From: Gracilimonas sp965227215
Lineage (GTDB): Bacteria > Bacteroidota > Rhodothermia > Balneolales > Balneolaceae
Length of the DNA: 64,000 nt
NCBI GenBank assembly: GCA_965227215.1
Contig: OZ245729.1
Coordinates: 744,001 to 808,000 of the forward strand
Direction of reading: 5' to 3'
Position numbers and translations under genes: made by a program. The stretch's first letter is position 1; each line of letters opens with the position of its first letter. This document shows positions 29,301-36,923 of this stretch, one piece after another. The notes below the pieces were generated by a model. That model had not been told where the DNA came from, did no database searches, and saw only the letters and a program-made list of their open reading frames with translations.

Positions 29301-32300
29301 ATTCGAGCGATCTCGTTCCTATTGAAACTCCCGGTCCTTTGAATCTGGCCGCCTCTGCAGGAGCTTCATCCATCGATCTCGACTGGAGTCCGAGTCCCGC
29401 CCCGAATGTTGGTGGGTATAACGTGTACCGATCCACATCTTCATTCTCAGATTCAACTGCCGCAACGCGATTAAATACATCGGTAATTAGTGATACAGTT
29501 TTTACTGATACCACCCCGGTTGAAAATACCACTTATTACTACCGAGCAGCCGCTTACGATACAGTGACCGGTAACTTATCTCAGTTAAGTGATGAAATAG
29601 TGGTGCCTTTTAAAATCAAGCATGTGTATGGGTTATCTTCAACGGCCGGCGATGAAGGTAGTTCACTCACTATTTATGGTGCTAACCTCACTAACAGTTC
29701 ACTTGACGTGCAAATTGGTGGCCAGAGTGCACCCATTTCTTCGTCAGACTCTATCAAGATCTCAGTTACCATTCCGGCAATATCTCCGGGCACCTATCAG
29801 GTCACAGTTGTTATAGACGGTAGCACCTTCCTGAATGCTCCGGATATGTACACCGTATTGGAAGATACCCCGGGAGAGAGTGGCTTTTTCCAAGACCCTG
29901 CTACTCTGGCTACTTTGTCGGGAGTGTTGGATATTCAGGCAGCTAATCTGGATAACGACCAGGACCTTGATATCCTGACCGCCTCATACAATGAAAATGC
30001 TTCCAACAATGTGGAGTTTTTAGAAAACCAGGGGAACCTGAGCTTTTCAAGTCCACAGCCCCTTGGAGAAACTGGCGATGCCCGGGCACGCAGTGTTACC
30101 TATGCGGATTTTGACGGTGATGGAGTGTTGGATATAGCCGCAGCTTACAACAATGTGCTGGCCTGGTACCAAAATGATGGCTCATTCAACTTTTCCAGCG
30201 TAGATGGCTCAGTAATTGAGACTTTCCCTGTAATTTCAAACTACAACACCCAGAAAGTCATAGCTTTTGATGTAAACCTCGATGGAGATACCGACATCAT
30301 TCATGTGCATACCGTATCTGACGATATCTCTTATTATGAGAATAACGGAACCGGAACTTTTGTACTGCAACAGCTAATCGATGGAAATGCTCCATTAGCC
30401 AGTGATGTAAAAGCAGCCGATTTTGATGGTGATGGCGATTTTGATCTCGTTGCCTCAATTGAAGCTTCAGATCAAATTGTGCAGTACGTAAATAATGTCG
30501 GCACCTTTGCTGCCGCTTCCGTAATTAGTTCATCTGTAGATGATCCCAAGAACGTAATTACTGCCGATCTGGATAACGATGGTTTTATGGATGTGCTGTC
30601 CATTTCACAAAATGATTCTAAGGTAGCCTGGTATTCCAACAGTTCCGGTAACGGTACATTTGCTGCGCAAAATGTTATTTCCAGTGACCTTACCTCCCCT
30701 TTCAATGCCACTGCTGCTGATTTAAATGGTGATGATTTAATAGACGTCATCGTTTCTACACTGAACGGTGATCTGGTTTGGTATAAGAATCTTGGATCCG
30801 GCAATTTTGATACGGCCGATAGCCTGATAACCGGAGCCGGAGAATTGCGATCTGTTGCAGCTGCCGACCTGACTGAATCAGGCTTATTAGACCTGATTGT
30901 TGGGGATTATACCTCCAATCAGTTAATCTTGGTGAAGAATGTGGACACCCCTCCTTTGCCACCAACCGGAGTTACCGTTTCCGGTAATATTGGATCAGCT
31001 TCTCTAAGCTGGGATGCCAATGTCGAAACTGATCTTCTGGGGTATGATGTAATTCGCAGTACCAACCCGGATGCAGATGGTTTTACTTCTCTGCTGTCAA
31101 CCCCTCAATTAGGAACTACATACGAAGATACCGGCTTGAGCAACGGGGTAACCTACTATTATCGAATAGTAGCCATCGACTCAAGTAATACTCGTGTAGC
31201 TTCGGACACTGTAAGCATTAAAGCTGTTTCAACTCAGATAGCACATATTTATCCGACTTCCGGTGTTCAAGGCACTCAGATTACATTGTCAGGAATTGGA
31301 TTTTCTAACGTTCTTTCTGAAAATCAGGTTCAGTTTGGTGGAACTGATGCTAATGTTGTCAGTGCTGACTCTGCGTCAATTGTGGTAGAAGCTCCAGCAG
31401 GATTAACCGGCTTTGTGAATATATCGGTTACAGCCAATGGTGTTACTTATTCCTACCCGGGTAAGTATCTTTTTCTGAATGAAAGCGAAGGCACCTTTGG
31501 GTTGTTCGAAACGCAGAATGGTTTTGCAGGTGTGGGTAATATTACATCAGCTGATATTGATGGAAATGGTTTTGAAGACCTGATTGCCACAAGTCCCGCC
31601 GATAACCTGATTACCATGTACTTCTCGAATGGAGATAATCCGTTTCAGGGGGCGCTGGATTTCAACTATCCGGGGTCGGTGAATCCTAAAATCGTTCGAA
31701 CCATGAATGTATTCGGTAATGAATATCCTGATCTGGTATTTATTTCCAACATGAATAACGAATTCAGAGTCCTGAAGAATAATGGAGGCAGTACCTCTAA
31801 CACCGGCTTCATGGACGAAACTACCGTGACCGTAAGCCATTCCGGTATCTCCGATATCTTCCCCGCCGACATGAATAATGACGGATATACAGATGTTGTG
31901 ATCGCTTCTTCCGGTGATGGTAAAATCAGCTGGTACGAAAACCAAAGCTTCCTATCTGAAGTAGCTTTCGGGGCAGAAAATTCTGTGGTCGATAATAGCA
32001 ATCAGATCAATTCAGTTTATGCTGCCGATTTTAACGGAGATAACCTGACAGACATCATCTCAGGTGAGAACGGTGGGCATGAAGTAGCTTACTACCAAAA
32101 CGATGGTAACGGGGCTTTCACGCGCACAGTCATCGGAGCCAATATCACCAATCCTGAAAGAGTGACCGCTGCGGATCTCGATAATGACGGTGATCTTGAT
32201 GTGGTATATGCTTCCTCCGGAGATAGTGAGGTTGGGTTATTCATCAACAACGGAGACGGTACATTTGGTAGTAAGTCGGTTATCGGAAGTGGTATCACCC

Positions 32301-34048
32301 AGGCTGTTGATGTATCAGTTGGTGACCTTGATGGGGACGGACTAACGGATGTACTCGCAACCTCACCTGATGACGGACAAGGCATGTGGTTCCAAAATAA
32401 CGGAAACAACGCCTTCTCCTCCGCAAATGTTCTTACCAGTGATTTTAACGGAGCTATCAGCATTCACCCGTACGACATGGACGGAAACGGCAACCTTGAT
32501 ATTGCCATCCGTGGACAATTCAGTGGCACCATCGGAGTGAGCAGGAACTTCCTGATTACACCACTGAGTATCACCGATTTCAATCCAAACAGTAACATAC
32601 TTTATGTAAATCATGGGGTAGAAATCGTATTTGATACTGACGTAACTGCACTTAACAACTTCTCATCGGTATTCTCCGGTGCTGTAACCATTATAAATGA
32701 TGATGGACAGACTATCAGCTCCGGTGCTCTTAACGCCGAAGGCAACAGCCTGATTCTGGATAATAACAACTTCTATACTCTGGATACCCTGACTGCGCAA
32801 ATCTCATCACAGACTATTCAGGATAACAGTGGTGGTCAGTACTTCATTGACGTTGATGGAGACGGGCAGTTTACCTCAGCAGACAACACATACAACTCTC
32901 CGGAGTTTTATGTTACCATGATCGGTGACTTCAATAACGATTTTGCTGTAGACTTTGATGACCTCGATGCTTTCAGCAGCGGCTGGAGAGACACTAACTT
33001 CAGTTTTGAAACGGCACCACTCGACTTCAGTGGTGGCTTAAGCTTCCCGAATGCACGATTAATTGGTGATAATGACTTCAACGTAGATGATATCGTTGCT
33101 TTTATTCGATTCTGGAATTTAACTCAGGAGAGAAGCAAAGTAGCTAAAGCTCAGGATATGGCTGCCCTTATTTCCGGACAGAATGGTGGCTCGTCTGTAA
33201 GCAAAGCCGTCTCAGCGAGTCGTTCGGGGGCCAAGCAATCACTTGCTTCAGGAACGGAAATCCCTGTTGGCACAAGCAATTCTGTTCACACGGCTTCTCA
33301 GCAAAAGTCTGCCGTTTCCATATCCGATACACTGCAGCATATAAGCTATCGCAAGGTGCAGCAGGCTCAGGAATACAGCAGTAACCCGGATGCTCCGCGT
33401 GAGGTAAGCTATGCGTTTGCCCTCTCCCACCCTGACAGCGTAACCGCACTTTCGCTGGTGATTGATTACGATGAGGATAAACTAAGTGTAGCTGATGTTA
33501 CCGATCAGGAGTTGTTTAATATGCACAGCAGCAATGCCAATGTATTCTTATCACACGTGGATAGTATAAATGGAATTATCACTCTGAATGTGGCCAATTT
33601 TGGGGCCTTATCCCCGGTGCAGGAACGGGAAATCGCAACCCTCACCTTCCGCTCCCTGAACGATCAGGATGCAGAACTCATCATTGCCTCCGACCTGAGA
33701 GCGAAAGGGAAACCCGCTCAGCAGCAAGTCGCCCGAAAAGCGGTTAAAGTTGTGGAAGAACTGCCGGAAAGTTTCACCATGTCACAGAACTATCCGAATC
33801 CGTTCAATCCAACAACCACCATCCATTATGAATTGGCTGAGCAGGCAAAAGTAAGCATCACCGTGTTTGACATCCTGGGCCGAAAAGTGGAAACGCTGAT
33901 TAATGAAAACGGCGTACGCCCCGGTTATTACAAACTGAACTGGGATGCTTCACGATACGCTTCCGGAATGTATATTTATGTTCTGAACGTGGAATCCAAC
34001 TCCGGAAAAGCCTATTCATTATCCAAGAAAATGGTACTGGTGAAGTAG
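23363..34048 (+). CDS. Giant secreted IPT/TIG plus FG-GAP protein with dockerin-like, cohesin-like and sorting domains
   Basis: 3561 residues. AGGAG precedes the ATG, and the long N-terminus ends in a signal peptide (KKGLLLFGIFTFGAF, SSFAQ). A jelly-roll-like domain covers about 90-240. IPT/TIG domains lie near 244-326, 683-761, 1114-1200, 2087-2168 and 2627-2706, each leading into an FG-GAP/VCBS block full of DLDGDGDQDV-type calcium loops. OB-like domains lie about 1585-1980, and FN3 domains about 1991-2083 and 2535-2623. A Big_5-like domain spans about 3067-3180. Dockerin-like loops (DFNNDFAVDFDD, DNDFNVDDIVAF) fall at about 3188-3252, and a cohesin-like domain at 3348-3466. A sorting domain follows, with NYPNPFNPTTTI near 3476 and ending KKMVLVK. 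It should be exported across the outer membrane, probably by type IX secretion. An adhesin or surface-filament role is inferred. Confidence 0.88.
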   Translation: MFSKKLSNSTFINRAVTRCIMKKGLLLFGIFTFGAFTSPSSFAQDKKADTQSVSASTLSGNTNMVLNNPVSPKSPDRDLVAESEVFPTADTTYTFSDGTLPKNFIAFTGGTMFGRENSTPWSLEQSTNTFETGYSLKSGAIDSSQNSNMAIFVIIGDGGGTLQFKYRTSTEADFDYFYLEINGAVVDSSSGSIPWSNSPVYNLPAGQYYIDFWFTKDESVDDPNGIDAVFLDNIALTGLDTTPVRISNVQPHAAAPLSQVDIYGSGFFSSSFPTVRFGGVEGSVLSRSETKITVEVPNTTTGIQDLSVTNFFGGDTLSNGFSVLNAVDASFGGQNVISTLADGAQEIYAADLDGDGDGDVLSVSEIDDKVSWYPNNGDGTFGTQTIISSLADLPKSIFAIDLDGDGDQDVLSASANDNKIAWYPNNGDGTFAAQSVISTLTSSAWSIHAADLDNDGDQDVLSASSSDGKIAWYPNNGDGTFAAQSVIFTGDVGAVSIYVSDLDGDGDQDVLSASYIDDKIALYENNGDGTFGQQTIISTLADGAYSVYTADLDRDGDQDVLSASINDDKIAWYPNNGDGTFSTQVVISNLADGANDVYASDLDGDGDLDVLSASSTDNEIAWYENNGDGTFANQVVITTLANGANDVYALDLDNDGDLDVLSSSSSDDKIAWYENTGTEIVSYVTKVTPGAAAPGSSIQIYGSGFNSSSAVYIGGVQATVESVQSTKITATVPSMNSGMYDIVVQTDGDVAEYVGRFTVIKDQPAYFEFATSIENGNTNSITSVSLDLDGDGDYDLLDNYSLGGGIYELIPVINDGNGNFTYGTPIANTSIIEQATGDFNGDGNEDLIYFTSLGTDSLIFLPSNGDGTFGTKVHLTGFTTTFFNYHMEAADVNSDGNLDLLAGNLGSGALSWFAGNGDGTFQTEQTIIQGSNIIYDFTLSDLDLDGDLDVILGQAGILNWFENDGTGSFTLIASLGSSSYRTVATSYVNDDNYPDIITSASNETYYLINNGNSTFGSQIAISSQNNNGITDELEVFDFDGDGDEDILGSNSNYLFWIEKTGTFDYSEIAPIRTSDGLRQKTDIRDFDNDGDLDIIGSSTSNGTLEFYRNIVPDLIITDINPLGAAPGSEVEIFGNSFSKDLTELSISVNGVQANILSSEGEPSYGKKVVIEIPVTASGPAELSISSGNRSIVKQNAFTVLKSESAYFDGQNIIYNQPEQPYISVFGDLNGDGYKDVVTWSNTNNNLDWFENNQSGGFGTRTPIGSGTFVYNIEITDVDNDGDNDIVTLDGTNRSIVVYPNIGSGLFSTPYNLYHYQTQSGYVPSLKDFSMADIDGDGIKDPVVNLYYSSFNGSFNTYYSKVLWHKNNGDGTSEAPIDIFSNSSSSFSSTYITDFHITDHDGDGDQDALIAYSDGKGIRIHINDGNGNFIYLNNQYFYTNDLISDIKSADFDKDGIEDIIFSRRYIGTSFSNNITVTQSTGSANPPLLVLHESAGIPDNLKVLDFNGDGNYDILYSSLGADEITLLITDGSVVTDTVSIANSTTINGPRYIDAADMDNDGDLDVVSASSLDDKIAWYENEAPPLPLTTITDARQLANGETVKVQGIITRKHENVFKIQQNNAGLHIYATADFNAPFFNAAVQIGDLVEITGTVGEVNSMKELTNITSVNVISAQNPLPDPIDIVLANVSDFEQYESVLVRAKNLSLTEAGQNFVNETDYDLYENDVLRTIRLIVGPAFTTEIAGQLIPDDFEFTGIVYQSSGTGDEGYALYPINNSDIRYYTPDNEYISLETAKNSADSSFVRVRGIVTSPNLQVSANNTAIYIQDGDFGIVAFNGDVAASGIALGDSLEVEGELKTFSGLREIEVGDVNNDISVLNSGNTLPEPVTITYNDFVNAGDPSTDLQNLQGRLVRINDLITDPGTWPANASAVNTNVTAETFNGNTVDIRLWAQTEVIGDTPPTYLDMIGVLGSFNGAQIYPRYSSDLVPIETPGPLNLAASAGASSIDLDWSPSPAPNVGGYNVYRSTSSFSDSTAATRLNTSVISDTVFTDTTPVENTTYYYRAAAYDTVTGNLSQLSDEIVVPFKIKHVYGLSSTAGDEGSSLTIYGANLTNSSLDVQIGGQSAPISSSDSIKISVTIPAISPGTYQVTVVIDGSTFLNAPDMYTVLEDTPGESGFFQDPATLATLSGVLDIQAANLDNDQDLDILTASYNENASNNVEFLENQGNLSFSSPQPLGETGDARARSVTYADFDGDGVLDIAAAYNNVLAWYQNDGSFNFSSVDGSVIETFPVISNYNTQKVIAFDVNLDGDTDIIHVHTVSDDISYYENNGTGTFVLQQLIDGNAPLASDVKAADFDGDGDFDLVASIEASDQIVQYVNNVGTFAAASVISSSVDDPKNVITADLDNDGFMDVLSISQNDSKVAWYSNSSGNGTFAAQNVISSDLTSPFNATAADLNGDDLIDVIVSTLNGDLVWYKNLGSGNFDTADSLITGAGELRSVAAADLTESGLLDLIVGDYTSNQLILVKNVDTPPLPPTGVTVSGNIGSASLSWDANVETDLLGYDVIRSTNPDADGFTSLLSTPQLGTTYEDTGLSNGVTYYYRIVAIDSSNTRVASDTVSIKAVSTQIAHIYPTSGVQGTQITLSGIGFSNVLSENQVQFGGTDANVVSADSASIVVEAPAGLTGFVNISVTANGVTYSYPGKYLFLNESEGTFGLFETQNGFAGVGNITSADIDGNGFEDLIATSPADNLITMYFSNGDNPFQGALDFNYPGSVNPKIVRTMNVFGNEYPDLVFISNMNNEFRVLKNNGGSTSNTGFMDETTVTVSHSGISDIFPADMNNDGYTDVVIASSGDGKISWYENQSFLSEVAFGAENSVVDNSNQINSVYAADFNGDNLTDIISGENGGHEVAYYQNDGNGAFTRTVIGANITNPERVTAADLDNDGDLDVVYASSGDSEVGLFINNGDGTFGSKSVIGSGITQAVDVSVGDLDGDGLTDVLATSPDDGQGMWFQNNGNNAFSSANVLTSDFNGAISIHPYDMDGNGNLDIAIRGQFSGTIGVSRNFLITPLSITDFNPNSNILYVNHGVEIVFDTDVTALNNFSSVFSGAVTIINDDGQTISSGALNAEGNSLILDNNNFYTLDTLTAQISSQTIQDNSGGQYFIDVDGDGQFTSADNTYNSPEFYVTMIGDFNNDFAVDFDDLDAFSSGWRDTNFSFETAPLDFSGGLSFPNARLIGDNDFNVDDIVAFIRFWNLTQERSKVAKAQDMAALISGQNGGSSVSKAVSASRSGAKQSLASGTEIPVGTSNSVHTASQQKSAVSISDTLQHISYRKVQQAQEYSSNPDAPREVSYAFALSHPDSVTALSLVIDYDEDKLSVADVTDQELFNMHSSNANVFLSHVDSINGIITLNVANFGALSPVQEREIATLTFRSLNDQDAELIIASDLRAKGKPAQQQVARKAVKVVEELPESFTMSQNYPNPFNPTTTIHYELAEQAKVSITVFDILGRKVETLINENGVRPGYYKLNWDASRYASGMYIYVLNVESNSGKAYSLSKKMVLVK
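24362..25411 (+). repeat. Seven tandem 150-bp repeats inside the giant gene
   Basis: Units start at 24362, 24512, 24662, 24812, 24962, 25112 and 25262, exactly 150 bp (50 codons) apart with no indels. Each encodes Q-x-(V/I)-I-x-T-L, a DLDxDGDxDVLS loop and a W-Y-x-N-N-G-D-G-T-F turn, i.e. one FG-GAP/VCBS blade. DNA similarity between neighbours is high in the loop and NNGDGTF parts. This suggests recent tandem duplication and makes the tract prone to copy-number change. Confidence 0.9.
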
Positions 34049-34070
34049 GTCTCTAGGCCATTCATCTTCA

Positions 34071-34117
34071 AAATCCTTTAGAAATCTTTTATGAATTCTA
34101 AGGGATTTCTTTTTTTT
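34071..34117 (+). terminator. Strong Rho-independent terminator after the giant gene
   Basis: Arms 34071-34083 (AAATCCTTTAGAA) and 34096-34108 (TTCTAAGGGATTT) pair over 13 positions with one G-T wobble. They are followed by C and eight T. It lies 22 bases after the stop and marks the end of the envelope operon. Confidence 0.88.
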
Positions 34118-34251
34118 GTCAAATTGATAAACATGGTCTTGCTCCGAGATCAAGTTTCAAATAGGTGAAATGATCTTCCCCATCTAAAAGTTGATTTGAT
34201 GTGTGCTTAATTGTACCCTCACATTACCAACTTTCATTTCATATATATCTT

Positions 34252-35199
34252 ATGAGCTCCTGGACCCTAAAATCCATCCCTCCTCACGATTGGTTTCTTT
34301 GCCTCGACATCGAATCCTACTTTGATCACGAACATGAACCTGAAAAAATCTTTGAGGAAGGGTTTACCCGCCCCATCCCCATTGGTGAAACCGATGCTAT
34401 TGTAACGGTCTTTTTTAACGGGGATCCGGAAAACCCGGAGTTTCATATTGAATCTCATGAGTCGTTATCCAAAGAAGAAATAGTAGAAGCAAATAAAAGC
34501 TTGACCAAGATTTTTGGAACGGATATGGACCTGAGACCACTTTACGATCAAGCTGAGAATGACCCGGTTCTTGGAGACAAACTCACTAACCTGTATGGTC
34601 TGAAACGCATGACCCGTGCTAATTTGTTTGAAGACATCCTGTACCGGATTGTTCAAATGCAGATGAACCATAAGCCCACCGCCAAAAAAATGATGTATAA
34701 AATCAGGGAAACGTACGGGACCGCCCTGATGCTGGGTAAGAAATCGCTGCCGGCCTGGCCTCGTCCTCATCAGCTTATGAAGGCTGATCCTGCCAACATC
34801 AGAAAACTGGGTCCTACCCTTCGAAAGGGACAATATTTGGTTGGCCTGGCAAACGATATTGTAGCCGGTGAAGTAGATATGGAACACCTGAGTACCTGCG
34901 ATCCCCAAACCTGTTATGATGAACTCACAAGTATCAAAGGCATTGGTCCCACCTCAGGGCAGGATTTAATGATGATGCGTGGACGAACCGATGCGGTTTT
35001 TCCATCCAACAAGAAAAGCGGAGAAGAGAAAGGGCTGCGCCGATGGATCATCTGGAGCTATGGAGAAGATCCGCATAATACTACAGAAGAACGGTTTCAG
35101 GAACTCATCCATAACTGGAAAGGATATGAAGCCTCCGCATTGGAGTTTTTATATGCTAATTACATCCTCAAAGAAAAAGAAGAACAAGCTAAAAAATAA
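34252..35199 (+). CDS. AlkA-like HhH-GPD DNA glycosylase with altered catalytic region
   Basis: 315 residues from the ATG at 34252 (MSSWTLKSIPPHDWFL); a GTG 17 codons upstream adds residues unlike the family. The N-terminal half matches AlkA-type 3-methyladenine glycosylases (LDIESYFDHE, then NLYGLKRMTRANLFEDILYRIV). The helix-hairpin-helix SIKGIGPTSGQDLMMMRGR is intact. The segment that normally brings the catalytic Asp (as in DVFPAGDLGL or DVFLPDD) instead reads TDAVFPSNKKSGEEKGLRRW, so the aligned position is probably Glu or missing. Either the alignment shifts or the chemistry is changed. It would act in alkylation-damage base excision repair. It is a stand-alone gene between two terminated units. 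Confidence 0.82.
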   Translation: MSSWTLKSIPPHDWFLCLDIESYFDHEHEPEKIFEEGFTRPIPIGETDAIVTVFFNGDPENPEFHIESHESLSKEEIVEANKSLTKIFGTDMDLRPLYDQAENDPVLGDKLTNLYGLKRMTRANLFEDILYRIVQMQMNHKPTAKKMMYKIRETYGTALMLGKKSLPAWPRPHQLMKADPANIRKLGPTLRKGQYLVGLANDIVAGEVDMEHLSTCDPQTCYDELTSIKGIGPTSGQDLMMMRGRTDAVFPSNKKSGEEKGLRRWIIWSYGEDPHNTTEERFQELIHNWKGYEASALEFLYANYILKEKEEQAKK

Positions 35200-35256
35200 G
35201 TATTCTATAAATGCTATCTTGTCGGTCAAAATTACTGAACTGATACCCGACAGATC

Positions 35257-36897
35257 ATGAAAAAGGCATTACTTACTACACTTCTCCTATTCACCTTTCA
35301 AATGCTTTACGGCTTTCAGGCGCAGCCTACCGTTTCCATCATCCCCAAACCGGTTTCTCTAGAATATGGAGACGGTTTATTTGAACTGGACCGGCTGACC
35401 ACCATCCATCTTTCCAAAGACACCGAAGACATGCAATTTTTGGGCGAATATCTTGCTGATTTACTTTACTCGGCCACCTGGATGGACCATTCAATCTCTT
35501 TTCAAGAGTCCCGAACGGATACGAATACAGCTGTTTTCCTGATCTTAGATGAAGATAACGAAATTGAACACCCGGAAGGCTATACGCTATCGGTTATGGA
35601 AGAAGAGATCAGAATTTCAGCACGGCAAACCGCCGGACTTTTTTACGGGATACAAACCCTCCGCCAGCTTTTTGATCCGGTTATAGAGCATAAACTGCCT
35701 TCGCTGGCTCCTAATAATCAGGAGTGGATGCTGCCCGTTTTGACGATTAAAGATTACCCTCGCTTTCAGTATCGGGGCATGCACCTGGATGTAGCTCGTC
35801 ACTTCTTCCCCACCGAATTTGTGAAAAAGTATATCGACCTGCTGGCTATGCATAAAATGAATCGTTTTCACTGGCATCTGACCGAAGATCAGGGCTGGCG
35901 AATAGAAATAAAGAAATATCCAAAACTGACGGAAGTTGGCGCCTGGCGGGATTCAACCCTGATCGGCCGTTATGGAACCGGAATTTATGATAATGTGAGA
36001 TACGGAGGGTTTTATACCCAGGATGAGATCCGGGAAGTTGTTGCCTATGCCAAGAAACGAAATATTACTGTCATTCCTGAGATAGAAATGCCGGGACATT
36101 CCTCTGCGGCTTTAGCTGCTTATCCTCAGTTTGGGTGTTTTGAAAAAGAATATCATGTGCAACCTACCTGGGGAATTTTTGAGGACATTTACTGTCCAAA
36201 AGAAGAAACTTTTGAGTTTCTGGAGGATGTGTTGACCGAAGTGATGGAATTATTCCCGAGCACCTACATTCACATTGGTGGGGATGAAGCTCCCAAAAAG
36301 CAATGGGAAGAAAGCCAAATTGCACAGGAAGTAATAAAACGGGAAGGCCTGAAAGACGAACACGAACTGCAAAGTTATTTCATCAGTCGCATTGAGAAGT
36401 TTTTAAATAAGCACGGTCGCCAAATTATCGGCTGGGATGAAATACTGGAAGGCGGTTTGGCTCCACGAGCTACCGTTATGAGCTGGCGGGGTGAAAAAGG
36501 CGGTATCGAAGCAGCTAAGATGAACCATGATGTTATCATGACGCCCTGGGGTTCCAATTATTACGATCATTACCAAGCCGAGCCTAAAACAGAACCTCTG
36601 GCCATTGGAGGATTCACAACGCTGAAGGATGTGTATTTCTACGAACCGATTCCCTATGAGCTATCGGACGAGGAAGCCAAATACGTACTCGGTGCCCAGG
36701 GTAATGTTTGGACCGAATACATGCACTCGGGTGATAAAGTAGAATACATGGCCTATCCGAGAGCTACTGCGTTATCTGAAGTATTATGGACGCCGGTTGA
36801 AAATAAGAACTGGCTGGAGTTCTGGTCACGATTGCAAACTCATTTTGAGCGGCTGGATATTCTGGAAGTTAATTATGCACCGCATTACAGAAAGTAG
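35257..36897 (+). CDS. Beta-N-acetylhexosaminidase, GH20
   Basis: 546-residue secreted glycoside hydrolase that removes terminal GlcNAc/GalNAc by substrate-assisted catalysis. Residues 1-22 are a signal peptide (LLTTLLLFTFQMLYGFQAQ). The GH20b-type N-terminal domain begins VSIIPKPVSLEYGDG. The catalytic barrel carries YRGMHLDVARHFFP, FHWHLTEDQGWRIEIKKYP, IPEIEMPGHSSAALAAYP and the D343-E344 pair in HIGGDEAPKKQW. WDEILEGGL and GAQGNVWTEY complete the active-site motifs. The length is typical. It starts 57 bp after the glycosylase gene. Likely a periplasmic or outer-membrane chitobiose or glycan degradation enzyme. Confidence 0.95.
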   Translation: MKKALLTTLLLFTFQMLYGFQAQPTVSIIPKPVSLEYGDGLFELDRLTTIHLSKDTEDMQFLGEYLADLLYSATWMDHSISFQESRTDTNTAVFLILDEDNEIEHPEGYTLSVMEEEIRISARQTAGLFYGIQTLRQLFDPVIEHKLPSLAPNNQEWMLPVLTIKDYPRFQYRGMHLDVARHFFPTEFVKKYIDLLAMHKMNRFHWHLTEDQGWRIEIKKYPKLTEVGAWRDSTLIGRYGTGIYDNVRYGGFYTQDEIREVVAYAKKRNITVIPEIEMPGHSSAALAAYPQFGCFEKEYHVQPTWGIFEDIYCPKEETFEFLEDVLTEVMELFPSTYIHIGGDEAPKKQWEESQIAQEVIKREGLKDEHELQSYFISRIEKFLNKHGRQIIGWDEILEGGLAPRATVMSWRGEKGGIEAAKMNHDVIMTPWGSNYYDHYQAEPKTEPLAIGGFTTLKDVYFYEPIPYELSDEEAKYVLGAQGNVWTEYMHSGDKVEYMAYPRATALSEVLWTPVENKNWLEFWSRLQTHFERLDILEVNYAPHYRK

Positions 36898-36923
36898 GAC
36901 ATCCAAATCAACTAGTAAAATGA

